DNA of 64,000 nucleotides from Arbacia lixula (Eukaryota > Echinodermata > Echinoidea > Arbacioida > Arbaciidae): contig OZ022583.1 in NCBI GenBank assembly GCA_963669155.1, positions 18,345,694 to 18,409,693 of the forward strand, written 5' to 3'. This document shows, one piece after another, positions 1-15,200 of this stretch. Positions within the stretch are counted from its first letter, which is position 1. Each line of letters starts with the position of its first letter. Position numbers and translations under genes: made by a program. Below the pieces are notes generated by a model. It ran no database searches and had not been told where the DNA came from. It worked only from the letters and a program-made list of their open reading frames with translations.

Positions 1-35
1 TTGGTTTAGTTGTTGCTGTGTCTTAATTGAATGTG

Positions 36-142
36 AATGAATCTGAAGTGTGTGTATTTGTATGTGCTTTTTTGTGTGTATGTTTGTGTGTATATGGGTG
101 TTGTGTGCATGTGTGTGTGTTTGTGCGTATGTGCGTGTGTGA

Positions 143-185
<43 letters not shown>

Positions 186-200
186 TGTGTTTGTGTGTAT
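36..200. repeat. (TG)n microsatellite
   Basis: Nearly pure TG dinucleotides with a few interruptions. The reading frames seen here in both directions are artefacts of the repeat. Confidence 0.95.
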
Positions 201-900
201 CTAGTGTTAAATTGCAAAGCATTTTTAGACTGATGTGGGTCGCCTATACGTACGCGTGCTGGTTAAGGGGTGATTGATGAGAGACGTGCATTTTGGTGGG
301 GTGTAGTCCTGGTCGTGAATGAAACCACATGACAATATAGAACAAGTTATAAGCATTAGGGTGTTATATTAACATGTTCAGAAGACACATTAAAGGGGAA
401 AGGAATGGCAGATAAGGGGGAACATTTTATTTTTTTTCCCTTTTTTGGGGGCCAGGGGGAGGGGGGTCATGCTGGAAATAACTGCTTTCAGTGCACTGTG
501 TTAATAACTATTCCTCTTCCTCTTCTGTGTCAAAATAACTTGCCTTTGATTGATTGATTGTCACTGAACATGTATTTGAAAGCCATTTTGGTCTGCTTTT
601 AATCTGCCCATGAATAGGGTGCTCAATGGCTCACTATAAGTCCGGGCACTAAGTACGCGTACACGCAGTGAACTCTACTACACTATTTGTCTTCAGGCAT
701 AATTTACAGACAAATATAGGTTCAAATTGCCTTATGTATTACGTATAATGCTCTAGGCCTACTACAGACATATGCCGACGAAACCAAATTAAAATTACAT
801 CGTTTTAATTTCTCCTCAACTTTTTTCTTCTTTACTGTTCTCTCCAGTTCTTTCGATTTGCTTTGCGAGCGCACGTTACGGGCGTAGGCAGCCACCCAGC
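201..900. other. Upstream non-coding stretch, nothing recognised
   Basis: No convincing reading frame, RNA gene or repeat was found here. A short poly-T/poly-G stretch lies near 427-470. Confidence 0.5.
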
Positions 901-904
901 CAGT

Positions 905-1015
905 CCGAATAATTGACAAATCAAGATGGCGGCGCGTTCACTCGAGCGTGAAGCCGCGGTGCCTTTGTGACCGCGCAGTCGTGTGTATGCTCTGAATGGG
1001 GCTGTTCTTTCCAGG
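905..1015 (+). promoter_or_regulatory. Candidate promoter with YY1-like site upstream of the CENPV-like gene
   Basis: The site AAGATGGCGGC (923-933) matches the YY1 consensus that often sits at or just after animal transcription starts. It lies in a locally CpG-rich patch on the same strand as the gene that starts coding at 2536. A plausible 3' splice site (TTTGTAATCAG) ends at about 2511, so a non-coding first exon near 940-1010 followed by a 5' UTR intron is possible. The start site itself is inference. Confidence 0.45.
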
Positions 1016-1085
1016 TTCTTTCTAGTTCAGTGGCTCAGCCATACGAGCGGTAGGATTAGCGACCAACAGGCCAGGGCGCGATGCT

Positions 1086-1300
1086 AAAGGCGCAACATTT
1101 ACGCCTATTTTGCGGACGCAGTTTATAAGATTCGCTTACCGCAATATTGCGGTATTATTACTAGGTCTCGATCCGCGAAAAAGCCGCAAAATAAGCGCAA
1201 AAAAGGAGGAAGCAAATACCGCATTATTTGAGCGATTCCCGTTCATATACGCAGCTATCGGTAATGCATCGGCAAAATTGCCGCAAATGTTGCGCCTTTT
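1086..1300. mobile_element. Short inverted-repeat element (MITE-like)
   Basis: AAAGGCGCAACATTT at the left end is repeated in reverse complement near 1285-1300. Inside are further palindromes such as CCGCAATATTGCGG. A second, overlapping inverted pair (CGTTCATATAC near 1240 and GTATATGAACG near 1316) suggests a nested or rearranged element. It has no coding capacity. Confidence 0.6.
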
Positions 1301-1804
1301 TCGCGGATAGGCGGTGTATATGAACGGGGTTATGGACAAAACATACATACAACCCCGACTCCCTGATATAATCGCCGAGTGCATGTTGAACGATTTCCCG
1401 CACTTCTGTCGGTGCTGGCGCAGTTTATTTATTAGTAGAAATGTGAAAAATGTAAAACAAAATGTGAAAAAAATATATATTTTTCTATCAAAATTATGCT
1501 AAAAGAGCTCGTATTATTCCAGATTATTTGCTTAAAAAAGCTGAATTATGCCGAAATTATGCCGGCATAATGAATTATGCTGAAAGGGTCCAAATTATGC
1601 CAGAAAGCATAATTATGCCAGTTCTGGCAACGTTGCTCCCCCGGCCGGTGTTATTTTTCTCTCTTGACCAAAAAGAACAGGTATTGACTGTGTTTGAATA
1701 TATGAATACTTATTATGAATGTTAGCGTCATACTCTCTCCGTGTGTATCACTAGCATTGTAACGAGTATTTCGGCTGAATAAACACGTAACATGCTAAAC
1801 AGCC

Positions 1805-2200
1805 GCTCATGGCTGGGTCCGCCTTACTGCGACCAGCCCGCTCACGCTGCTCCCGCTGCGCGGAAGCAGTCCCGGGGCTAGGCCCGCCGAGATTACACCT
1901 GGCTCCTCAGAACGTCCTATTCTAGACCGAAAAATCAGTCTCTGTAGGACGTTGGATCCGCTGAGATTGCATCTGGCTCCTCTTAATGCCCTATCTAGAT
2001 TATGTCCAAAAATGTAATTTCGATTAAAGAATACCCCGAATGAGACGGTTATTCCTGTTTACCCTATTCGCATATTTCGAAGATGTAAATATATGTAATT
2101 TTGAATGAAGAATGCCCCTAATATTAGTAATAATGTGGTTATTCTTTACTGCCACCAGGCTGCGGAGCACCGAGCTTTGGAGCAAATGAGTTGTGATTAG
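1805..2200. repeat. GC-rich hairpin repeat split by a second repeat
   Basis: A GC-rich block (1820-1890, with GCGACCAGCCCGCTCACGC and a CCCGCTGCGCGG hairpin) and a partner block (2148-2200, GGCTGCGGAGCACCGAGC) correspond to two halves that lie next to each other at 47670-47745. Here they are separated by the repeat at 1921-2062, which suggests insertion of one repeat into the other. Other copies lie at 48752-48812 and 49060-49108. Confidence 0.5.
1921..2062 (+). repeat. Interspersed 150 bp repeat, copy 1
   Basis: It begins CTAGACCGAAAAATCAGTCT and ends near GAGACGGTTATTCCTG. The same block occurs at 17802-17955, 18264-18555 (reverse), 44930-45037 and 47047-47200. No ends or target duplication are clear, so the class is unknown. 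Confidence 0.7.
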
Positions 2201-2532
2201 ATCAGTAAATTTCAGCAATTTTGTTTGCTCAAAACTCACATGTATTGCACATATTTACCTACATACCTGAATATTCTTGCGGTTGGTTAAAAGATTATTT
2301 TAATCCATACTTAAATTGTTTATGAACTAAAGTGGTTCAGACTTCAGAGTTGTGCACGACAACAAACTGCTATAAGCGAAAGCCATCAAAATTGTTGATT
2401 TATTTGACTAGCTTAATAATCATTCATGCACTCAAAAGACAGGCTGAGATTCCATAAAATCTTTTTGCAATTCATTTGTGGGGTGTGTCAATTTTTAAAT
2501 TGTTTGTAATCAGACGGTGTAATCTCAATTAA

Positions 2533-6550
<4,018 letters not shown>

Positions 6551-7340
6551 ATACTAAAGTTAGCAGCCGTTTTGCCGTTGTAGTTGAATGAGACTACATA
6601 GGACAGTTTCACAACACAGCTCGAGTGCTATCCTAGCACTGTTTGGAGGGAATCCCTAGTCGAAATGAAAGAGTAAATGTTATGAAAAAATAATTCTTTC
6701 CCCCAAATGTAGCTAAAAATATCCAGGACATTGGATAAAATAGGGGAAAAAATAAGTTCACTCATGAAAAAACTTTAGGGTTAACCCATCAAACCGCTGG
6801 AATCATCCAAATCCAATGCAAGCAGGTTGTTAAAATGTACAGAGAAGCCAGTGGTCAAATCAGATCCTAAATTGAGGATCTAGTATTTGAGGCAATATGT
6901 GAAGCATTTTGTGTGGAAACATGATTAAAGCCTTGGATGAGAGTAAATAGCATCCATGAAAGAAACATTCAATAATTAGCCCTGCAATCATGTATTAGCA
7001 AACTTCACCCCTCTGTTGACAATGTGCTGGATATTCTGTTGTAAGCATTACAATGACAGCTCACCCCACAAGCTGATCTTCTAGGATTCCATCAGCATGT
7101 AAAAATATGGGAAAACAGTAATAGCAATGCAATGCTAAATATATATGTGTAAACTTTGCAACTTTAAATCCACCAGATTTTTCTCAAGCCTTCACCAGTC
7201 TGCTTGTTTTCTCCCCCAGCTTTTATTGAAATGAATTATGGTATAGGACTTCAATTGTGCTTTTAGAATGTATGCACACATTGTCCAGTGCATTTAATTT
7301 TGGCAAAATTGAAAATCAGTTTCCAGTTACGAAAATCAAG
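6551..7340. other. Downstream of the CENPV-like gene, nothing further recognised
   Basis: Probable 3' UTR and intergenic sequence. No AATAAA is close to the stop. The first clear ones are near 7679 and 8745, so the 3' end is uncertain. Confidence 0.4.
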
Positions 7341-7556
7341 TACTGTATATGCCATATATTTTGTGGGATTTTTATTTTTCACAGATTTTGCGTGTTGGAT
7401 GCTATTCGTGAAAATATGAATACGACGTGTACGAGCACATATAGTAATATTAATAGTACTAGTAATCCATGATCGCGAATTTAACCACTCGCGAAGTTGT
7501 CGAGAAGTCCAGATTCGTGAAAAATTAGACTCGCGAAATATATGGCATATACAGTA
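7341..7556. mobile_element. TA-target MITE (TACTGTATATGCC family), copy 1
   Basis: It starts TACTGTATATGCCATATA and ends with the inverse (TATATGGCATATACAGTA), with TA at both ends. The interior has CGCGAA motifs and no coding capacity. A second copy lies inside a SINE at 32792-33014. Confidence 0.85.
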
Positions 7557-10050
7557 TTCTACAAAGGTACAGCCCTCAATTGTTATGTAATTCATATGAT
7601 CATTGTTATTTTATTGTTTTATTTTGTATGACATATTGCTGCCTTGACCTGAAATATCAAAATGTATGTAATTTTGTTAATAAACTTCGAAATACACTCC
7701 GCATTGACTTTATTGTATGTTGTATTTCTTTTCAGGCGAGTTGTTTTGAGAAGAAAACTTCACAAATTTTAGTCAAATAGCAACATTTCATCTCAAAATT
7801 AAGTCTCAAAATCATATGGTATTTTTATATCAATTTTGAAGTCCAATATCAATATATCTTTGTTGCGTGTATATGTGTGGGCGTGCATTATTACATAATT
7901 TCGTCATACACTTAACAATAGGTATGTAGTGTATAGTTAAATTCCCAAGTACCATCTTGAAGATGAAGTGATCTTCAGTCATTGGCAAGTATGACCCATA
8001 TTCTCAAAGTCAACAATGAAAATCGATGACTTAATAACCTGGGTTAAGCGAGTGAAAAATGTATACAACTGCCTCTTTTGAGAGTGAAAAAAAAAATTTA
8101 TGTTGATGTAGTCAATCTTTGTGTGTACTTTCCCTGCACATACATCCCTGCGGAAGTTGCAGACGAATAAATTGTTTCTTGAATGGCCAAAGTTAATTTG
8201 CACACACAAAATTATTTATTTTAAAGCTTGTTCTCCATACTTGGTATGTGTCTTGGGATGCACTACACAACTTTTCTTTTTTATTTTCTGTTTGTTTTGG
8301 AAGCCTGCAAACCCCAAATATGTTGTAATGCTGTGAAGTACTGTACAATGTAGATGAAGGTGTGTAATGTGTAACAGTGAATGTGTAACATTAATACCCA
8401 TTCACAAAGAGATCTGTAGTGCATGATCAATGGGGGACACACATGTATACAATAAGTCCATTCATTTGAAGTTCTGATAGCACCCTGTTTCACTTTACTG
8501 TTTCACAATTTTGTCAACTTTGTCACTTTATACACATGTTACAAAATGTTATTCTCTACCTTTCGAAAACATGATTAATAGAAGTTCGTCACATATATTC
8601 TTGAAGGTAATGAATAATGACATTTGAATATGAATTAAAAAAATCCTTCCAAAGCGAATATGTTTCACTCCAGAAAATGGTCTTGATACAGAATACATAC
8701 GACATTTTAACGCAGTACCGGTACTCGTATATACAAAGTTATAAATAAAGCTGGAATTGCAAGGAATGGTACCATACTACACAAACTGCTTTACCCATAC
8801 TAATATTGCATCATTCAAGCCTTTGAATATTTGAAGAAACTCTGGATACCCAATACATCATCATCAATGTTTAAACTCTGTTTTTCTCACTTTGTGGGGT
8901 TGGACAGTTCATTTCCTTGACGGCTCTCCTCCATACTATCCTGTCATTAGTAAAGTGAAAATTTGTACCCTAACGTGAAATGTTCAGGAGAACAAAAAAA
9001 AAATCTACCTGCTTTATCAGAGTAATTGCCTGAGTGCCTGAAAGGAGGTTAGAAAGGCTATAAAGTTACAGGTGATTGTCATATAATTCCTCACATACCT
9101 ATGTTACATGGGTTTAATAGAACGTCACATTGGTCCTACATCACACTGATAAAAAGGAGGTTTCAGAAAAATGGAGTTTCATGCACAAACCGTTATCACC
9201 CCACCAATTATGTGCTATTAAATTCTACTTCCGAAAGGCGTAGTTGATGAAATATACCAAATTTTACTATAGGCCACACCTTAGTAACCAGCCTCATCTG
9301 AGTCTTGTATTAATATCACACATTGCTCCATTTTGTAAAAGTGTGCTGAATCAGTAAAGAGAGCAAAAGCACTATTACGTAACAGTGTATTTACTTCTAA
9401 TACAGCGTAAAACACATAAAAAGGAAGATGTTGTGTCTTTACATTCATATTTAAGAAGATTCAATCAAGTTTCCAAGACTGGGATGACTTCTTACTTACT
9501 ATTCAGCCACTTACAGAAGAATTCATCCACAAAACGTTTTAAAAATCCATGAGCATTTTTCAAACAAGATAGTAAAAAGGTACATTATTTACAAGAATTT
9601 AAAAAGAAATTTGGATGATAAAACAAAGATGTACATGTACATGTGCATGTGATGGCTTTGACACATGTAAAAGAGTACAAAAATATATCTGGAAGCAGTT
9701 GAGAAACAAAGGCAACACAATGGCATTTTCATTGCATTTTTTTCATGAAATAAAATAATGAGCTGCTTGCATAAATAAAAGTTGCATTTGTAATGATAAA
9801 AAAATGCAATGGAAGAAGCAAATAAATATGTATGTATACACAGGTCTCTACAAAGTTATCTTAATATAAAATTTGAACTGTGGTCCAAAATAATTTGCTC
9901 GCAATCAAAACATAAAAATCAGAGAAACAGATACAAAGTGAAGGGAAAAACAGAACAAAGTGACAAATATTTTGATGATTACAAAATGGTTAAATTGGTC
10001 ACAAGGCTGAGATGTTCGAGGCTCAATTTCTAAACGTTTTTGAATGTATT
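7557..10050. other. Intergenic, no gene recognised
   Basis: AT-rich sequence with only short reading frames that match no family I know. It may include the extended 3' UTR of the CENPV-like gene. Confidence 0.4.
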
Positions 10051-10059
10051 TGATTTTGT

Positions 10060-10760
10060 AATCGATTTTGAATGAAGAAAAAAACAAATTATATAATATT
10101 CGGTCCATCAAAATCACATACTTGCAATGTGGATCTATATTATAGGAATGAAAAAATATTCAGAGTTTCAAATACCAAATTTTTAGGTGATTTTATCAAT
10201 GAAAAGTTATCGTGGAATAATCATGTGAACTATTAATGTAATACACTATCCAAAAACATTGGAATCCTTTATAAATTGCAGTTCTTGCCCGAAATGTTTT
10301 AAAAATATTGTATCATTCACTAGTATCACCTCACCTAAATTATTGCAATACAGTTTATGGTTTCACAACTGAGAAAAATCTTGATCGTCTTATGAAACTC
10401 CAAAAATGTGCACTCCGTGTGATTACCTTTTCGCCATTTTACCTATTCAAAACAGTATATCTTTAGAGACTGGTGTTTTTATGTTCAAATTGTGCAATGA
10501 TTATTTACCAGATTCATTCTATGACTATTTTACCAAGAATCTTGCAATAAACAGTTATAAAACTAGAATTTCTAAAAAAATATTTGTATACCTTTACACC
10601 GTATTTCAATAACGCAGTCTTCAATTTTTTTATCATGGACCCCAACTCTGAGATAGCCTTCCTACAACAATCAAAGAAAGTATTACATTATCCCAATTCA
10701 GACGTCCATTTAAGCAACATCTGTGCAATACATTATTCTCCTTTGAAATTTTACCTTAAT
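10060..10760 (+). mobile_element. LINE relic, C-terminal part of ORF2
   Basis: Scattered reverse-transcriptase C-terminal motifs typical of CR1/Jockey-like LINEs appear in changing frames: NTKFLGDFINEKLSW (from 10171), NYCNTVYGF (about 10340), LDRLMKLQKCALRVIT (about 10381), ETGVFMFKLCNDYLPDSF (about 10467) and LSQFRRPFKQHL (about 10690). At least three frame changes make it a dead fragment. The catalytic core is not present. Confidence 0.7.
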
Positions 10761-10799
10761 ACATTGTTCTCATCTTTCCCTTTTTAATATCGGTTGTGC

Positions 10800-11715
10800 T
10801 GTTTCTTGTTTTCTTGTTTCAGGTTTGTTTCTATTGAGAGCAATTTATGTTTGGACCAGAATTCTCCTTTAACTCTTCATGTGTTTCGTTCGCATGATTG
10901 CACACCAGTAGACGTGTTTCGTTTTCATTTTTGCACAGCCGCATATTTCCACGCAGACGTCCCTTGTCCCACAAAAATATCAATACATCCTCCAGCAGAC
11001 CCAGGAAGTTCATTGAAAGAAGGAGAGGAGAAAATCACTAAAACCCTCCTCACAAACAATACCACGGTCAGGTTCATTGTTAGGAGTTTATGACTCATGG
11101 CACGAATGTGAATGAGACCCTTTCATTGCAGGACATGGACCAGGCTAAAATAATGCAACACACAGGGGGTTTACGGGTGAACACACAAAGAGTTAAATAA
11201 TGATGGATTTATTCCACAGGAAGTGTACCAGCCATTCTAATGCAAATAACCTACTAGGTAGGGCTCTGTCCTAAATGCATAGATTGATTCAGAAAGAGGG
11301 CAAATTTGAGCTTGTGTTGAATAAATCCTTCATTCGTAAAATGTACATCCTACGGCTATGTCAACACATGACACATCAATCATACTAACATATCTAACAT
11401 TAGATACCAACAATAAACTTGCAAACGACCCGCAAAACACATTGCCCTTATACAGATATCATATTGACATATACAATGCAACACCAAAGCCAACATTTTA
11501 CAATGTTTTCATACAAAGACAGGTTAACATCACCATGGCAACTAGGCAAAAGAATACCATATATGTAGTACTGCAATATTGCAATATGGAACAAGCAATG
11601 TGAGAACTTTATACTGTCCACACCATCATGATCCATTAGTAGCCAACTCATTTAAAAGATCAAATTTGATCAGATGTTGCAGAATATAACTTATCAAAAT
11701 AACTGGATCACATGC
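10800..11715. other. Region 3' of PIGL
   Basis: No coding signal. On the - strand an AATAAA (reverse of 11207-11212) could serve as the PIGL polyadenylation signal about 1 kb past the stop, but nothing else supports it. Confidence 0.35.
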
Positions 11716-12151
11716 TGCCTGGTCAGCAGAACCCAGGGCAATATCCAAGCATATTGACCAGTAACCTGTACTGGAGATGTGCTACATAACAAAAATGACC
11801 ATCATAATCACATGAATTTGGACTGGAGAACCAAGCTGGTTCTCTTTCTTCATGGTCAGGGAGTGAATGGTGTCAATAATGAAGAAACGCGAGAAGAGAT
11901 TACCAGCTCGGAGCAACACTAAATTCCCACTGCCTGGTCAGCAGAATTCAGAGCAATATTCAAGAATATTGACCAGTAACCTGTACTGGAGATGTGCTAC
12001 ATAACAATAATGACCATCATAATCAAATGGACTTAGACTGGAGAGCCAAGCTAGTCATTTTTTTAGATGGTCAGGGTGCAAATGGTGTTAACAATAAAGT
12101 AGCGGGAGAAGAGATTGACAGCTCGGAGCAACACTAAATTCCCACTTAGTT
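11716..12151 (-). pseudogene. Two decaying tandem copies of the PIGL last exon
   Basis: A unit starting TGCCTGGTCAGCAGAA begins at 11716, 11931 and 12152, a period of about 215-221 bases. The third unit runs into the true last exon of PIGL (12272-12388). The first two repeat the 3' flank plus roughly the last 75-80 coding bases (about 11830-11920 and 12050-12140). Both then diverge at GAGCAACACTAAATTCCCAC, so they lack the 3' splice site and the exon's first third. Substitutions and small gaps within the coding match show they are not under constraint. Confidence 0.85.
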
Positions 12152-12271
12152 TGCCTGGTCAGCAGAATCCAGGGCAATATTCAAGCATATTGACCAGTAA
12201 CCCGTACTGGAGATGTGCTACATAACAATAATGACCATCATCATCACATAGACTTGGACTGGAGAGCCATG

Positions 12272-15200
12272 CTAGTCGTCTTTCTTGATGGTCAGGGTGC
12301 GAATGGTGTTAACGATGAAGTAGCGGGAGAAGACGAGATTGAGAGCTCGGAACCAGGCCATCTGTGAAGCATGGGCTTTCATGGCCTTCTGCAAAGTACA
12401 AATAAGATTGTAAAAGGGAAAGAATTATTTATATCATGCAATACCCAAACATGAGCATTAAGGTCACTGCAGATGACAAGATCTGATCAGTTGCACGACT
12501 CTGCGACTTCAGGACCCGGGGTTGTTTTTACCAAGCTGTTCTTAAGCTAAGATCGACTTCACACACGACTGATGACCCTTTCTTGTGCTAAATGAGATAC
12601 CACACTTTGTCTCTGTTTTAACGTAGTTGAAGTTAATTTCCAAGAATCCTAATCAAATTTGACAAATCATGAACTTTGTATTCAGACACTTGCCAACGAA
12701 AAGAATCTTGGTTTATATACATCAGCTGAACATAAACTTTAGCTGACGGGAGTCAAAATCATCGAGAATCTTATTCAGCACAAGAAAGGGTCACCAGTCG
12801 TGTGTAAAGTTGTTCTTAGATTAAGAACAGCTTGGTGAAACGCCCCCCTGGACATGGAATTTGTGCAAGTAGCCGACTTCACATTTTGAGTCGAAGGCCC
12901 TTACGACAGCAATCTTGAGTTGTCTGTGCATGATGGCCTTCACACAACATTATCATCAATATATTTGTGAAGTTCTGTTGCAGCACCGTGGCCTAGTGGT
13001 TTGAGCTCTTGCAAAGAACAGGTTTTCTTGCATGATCAGTTGCCTTAATGACAACATACTCTAATTTTTCTCAGAAAAGCACCATGTACGTGGTCATAGA
13101 ATCAAACAGCAATGTGAATTGTGCTCTGACTACTGTCGGTTACCACAGTGACACCTCCTTCACCAACCATCTCTCACAAACAATGTTCCTCCTGTATCAA
13201 AGTATAAACTTGCTATTCAAAAATATATTGTTCATCTTCCTTTAGTGGTCTCTAAATAGAGGTTTCACTATGTGACAAAAGGATAAATCTGAGGTGAACA
13301 ATCCTTCAAGAAATATGATATTTAATGCCTCTTTCTGTACCTGAGCTCTGAGGACTCCATGGGGCGATGACACGAGGACTTTATTTCCCCTGAAGGCGCT
13401 AAGTATAAAGCTGATAGGGAGCTCCAGGAATGAGCTGTACTTCCTCACAAGTCCGATGGACTCTAAGCAGAAGGCCCGTACACCTGGCATGGAAGACAAG
13501 GAGGATGTTAAAACAGGAACAAATTGGGGTGGCTGATTTAGCACAAGAAAAGGGCACCCGCGTGTGAAAAGTCGTGCGCAGCCTACGAACAGCTTGGTGA
13601 AACACTCCCAGCAGGGCCATGTTGCATATAGGTGTTCAATTATTGTAACTTACCATCTATGGTAACTACCATGGCAATAGCCAATGAGCTCTCATAGAAG
13701 TTACCATCTATGGTAAGTTGCAATAATTGAAAACCAATATGCAACATGGCCCATGAATGAAGAAACCTGGACCCTGCGGTGATGGCAGCAGAATTGACAG
13801 GATTAAGGCCTGTAATCAATACTACTTCTACCCCATACCTTTAAAAGGGCAGTTCACCCTGAAGATAAGTTGCTTTCGATAAAAGCAGGAACATGAAAGA
13901 AACATATCAGTAAAGGTTTGACGAAAATCCGTCACAGGATAAGAAAGTTATGATCTTTTGAAATTTAAAGTTTGTGACGTCAAGTGCGAGGTGCTCTCCC
14001 ATATATTTTGTGCTATATCATTCCATAAATTGCTATTTTTCTGTTTTTGGAATGATTTGTTTTGATACAGGTATGTGTATAAAAACGTTTTTCTAATAAT
14101 GTATCAAATGCATAGGTAAAATGGTGCATATCTTTTTCAGAAAATGTACATTTTCAAACAAAATTCTACACAACATATGGGAGAGAGCACTCGCACGTGA
14201 TGTCACAAAATCAAAACTTTACAAGATCATTACTTTCTTATCCTTTGATGGATTTGTATCAAACCTTCAATAACATGATTCTTTCATGTGTCTGCTTTAA
14301 TTGAAATCAACATAATTTTAGCTCAAGATGAAGTCATGAGCTTAAAGTGGACGTATGTTACCAAGTTAAACTATTCAGATAAGCAGGGATTCTCACCAGA
14401 GGGTAGTTGATGATCAACAACCAGTTTTCTGTAATGAAAAAAAAGAACAAACTCATTCTGAAGACACAAATGACACATTATATGTATGATTCCATTGCTC
14501 ATGATTTTCTTCTCCTTGAATAACACATGAAAGCTTACGTCTTACATGAACTATAGGATTTGATGCTAGTATTTAGACACATCAATCATCCGTTCTTCAA
14601 ATATAGCACATCAATACAGCTACAGTTACAACTTTTGATTTATTCAGAGTACATTCCAGAAATGTGTAGCTCTTAATTTCAGGAGTTTATAATAATAATA
14701 ATAATAATAATACATAGAATTTATATAGCGCACTTTCCATCTTCATCAGATGCTCAAGGCGCTTCAGAGCAAATTAAAGAGAGAGAAAAAAATTGCAGGT
14801 ATTAACTTGTATCTCAAAAAGCACCATTATACAGGTATGTCTTTATTGAGTTTATTGACCAAGAAAGTGCAACACAAAGTGAATTCTTCTTCTGCACAAC
14901 TGGGGATACCCACAGTAAAAGGACATTGTACGATATAACCACATAATATCCAATTATTAGACCATGACACCCGGGAAATAAAATGATGTACTTGATTTGC
15001 TTCAAGCAATGGAGAAAGCTTACAGGTAAATCAAAATTTGTCCCTGAACAATGCATTCACTTTGTATTTTCAAAATCACCCTGTACAAATTTTCCATATA
15101 AAGTCAGTAGTAGGACTGATACAGCTGTTGTAAATCAGTCTGTCCTGTTACCAACAATATATAGGACATTTGTGCAGAATTATTTTTGATAGGATTGCTC

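Noticed and set aside
12983-13035. tRNA-like GTGGCCTAGTGGTTTGAGC (A-box-like)
   Set aside because: No B box follows at the right distance; at best a SINE relic.
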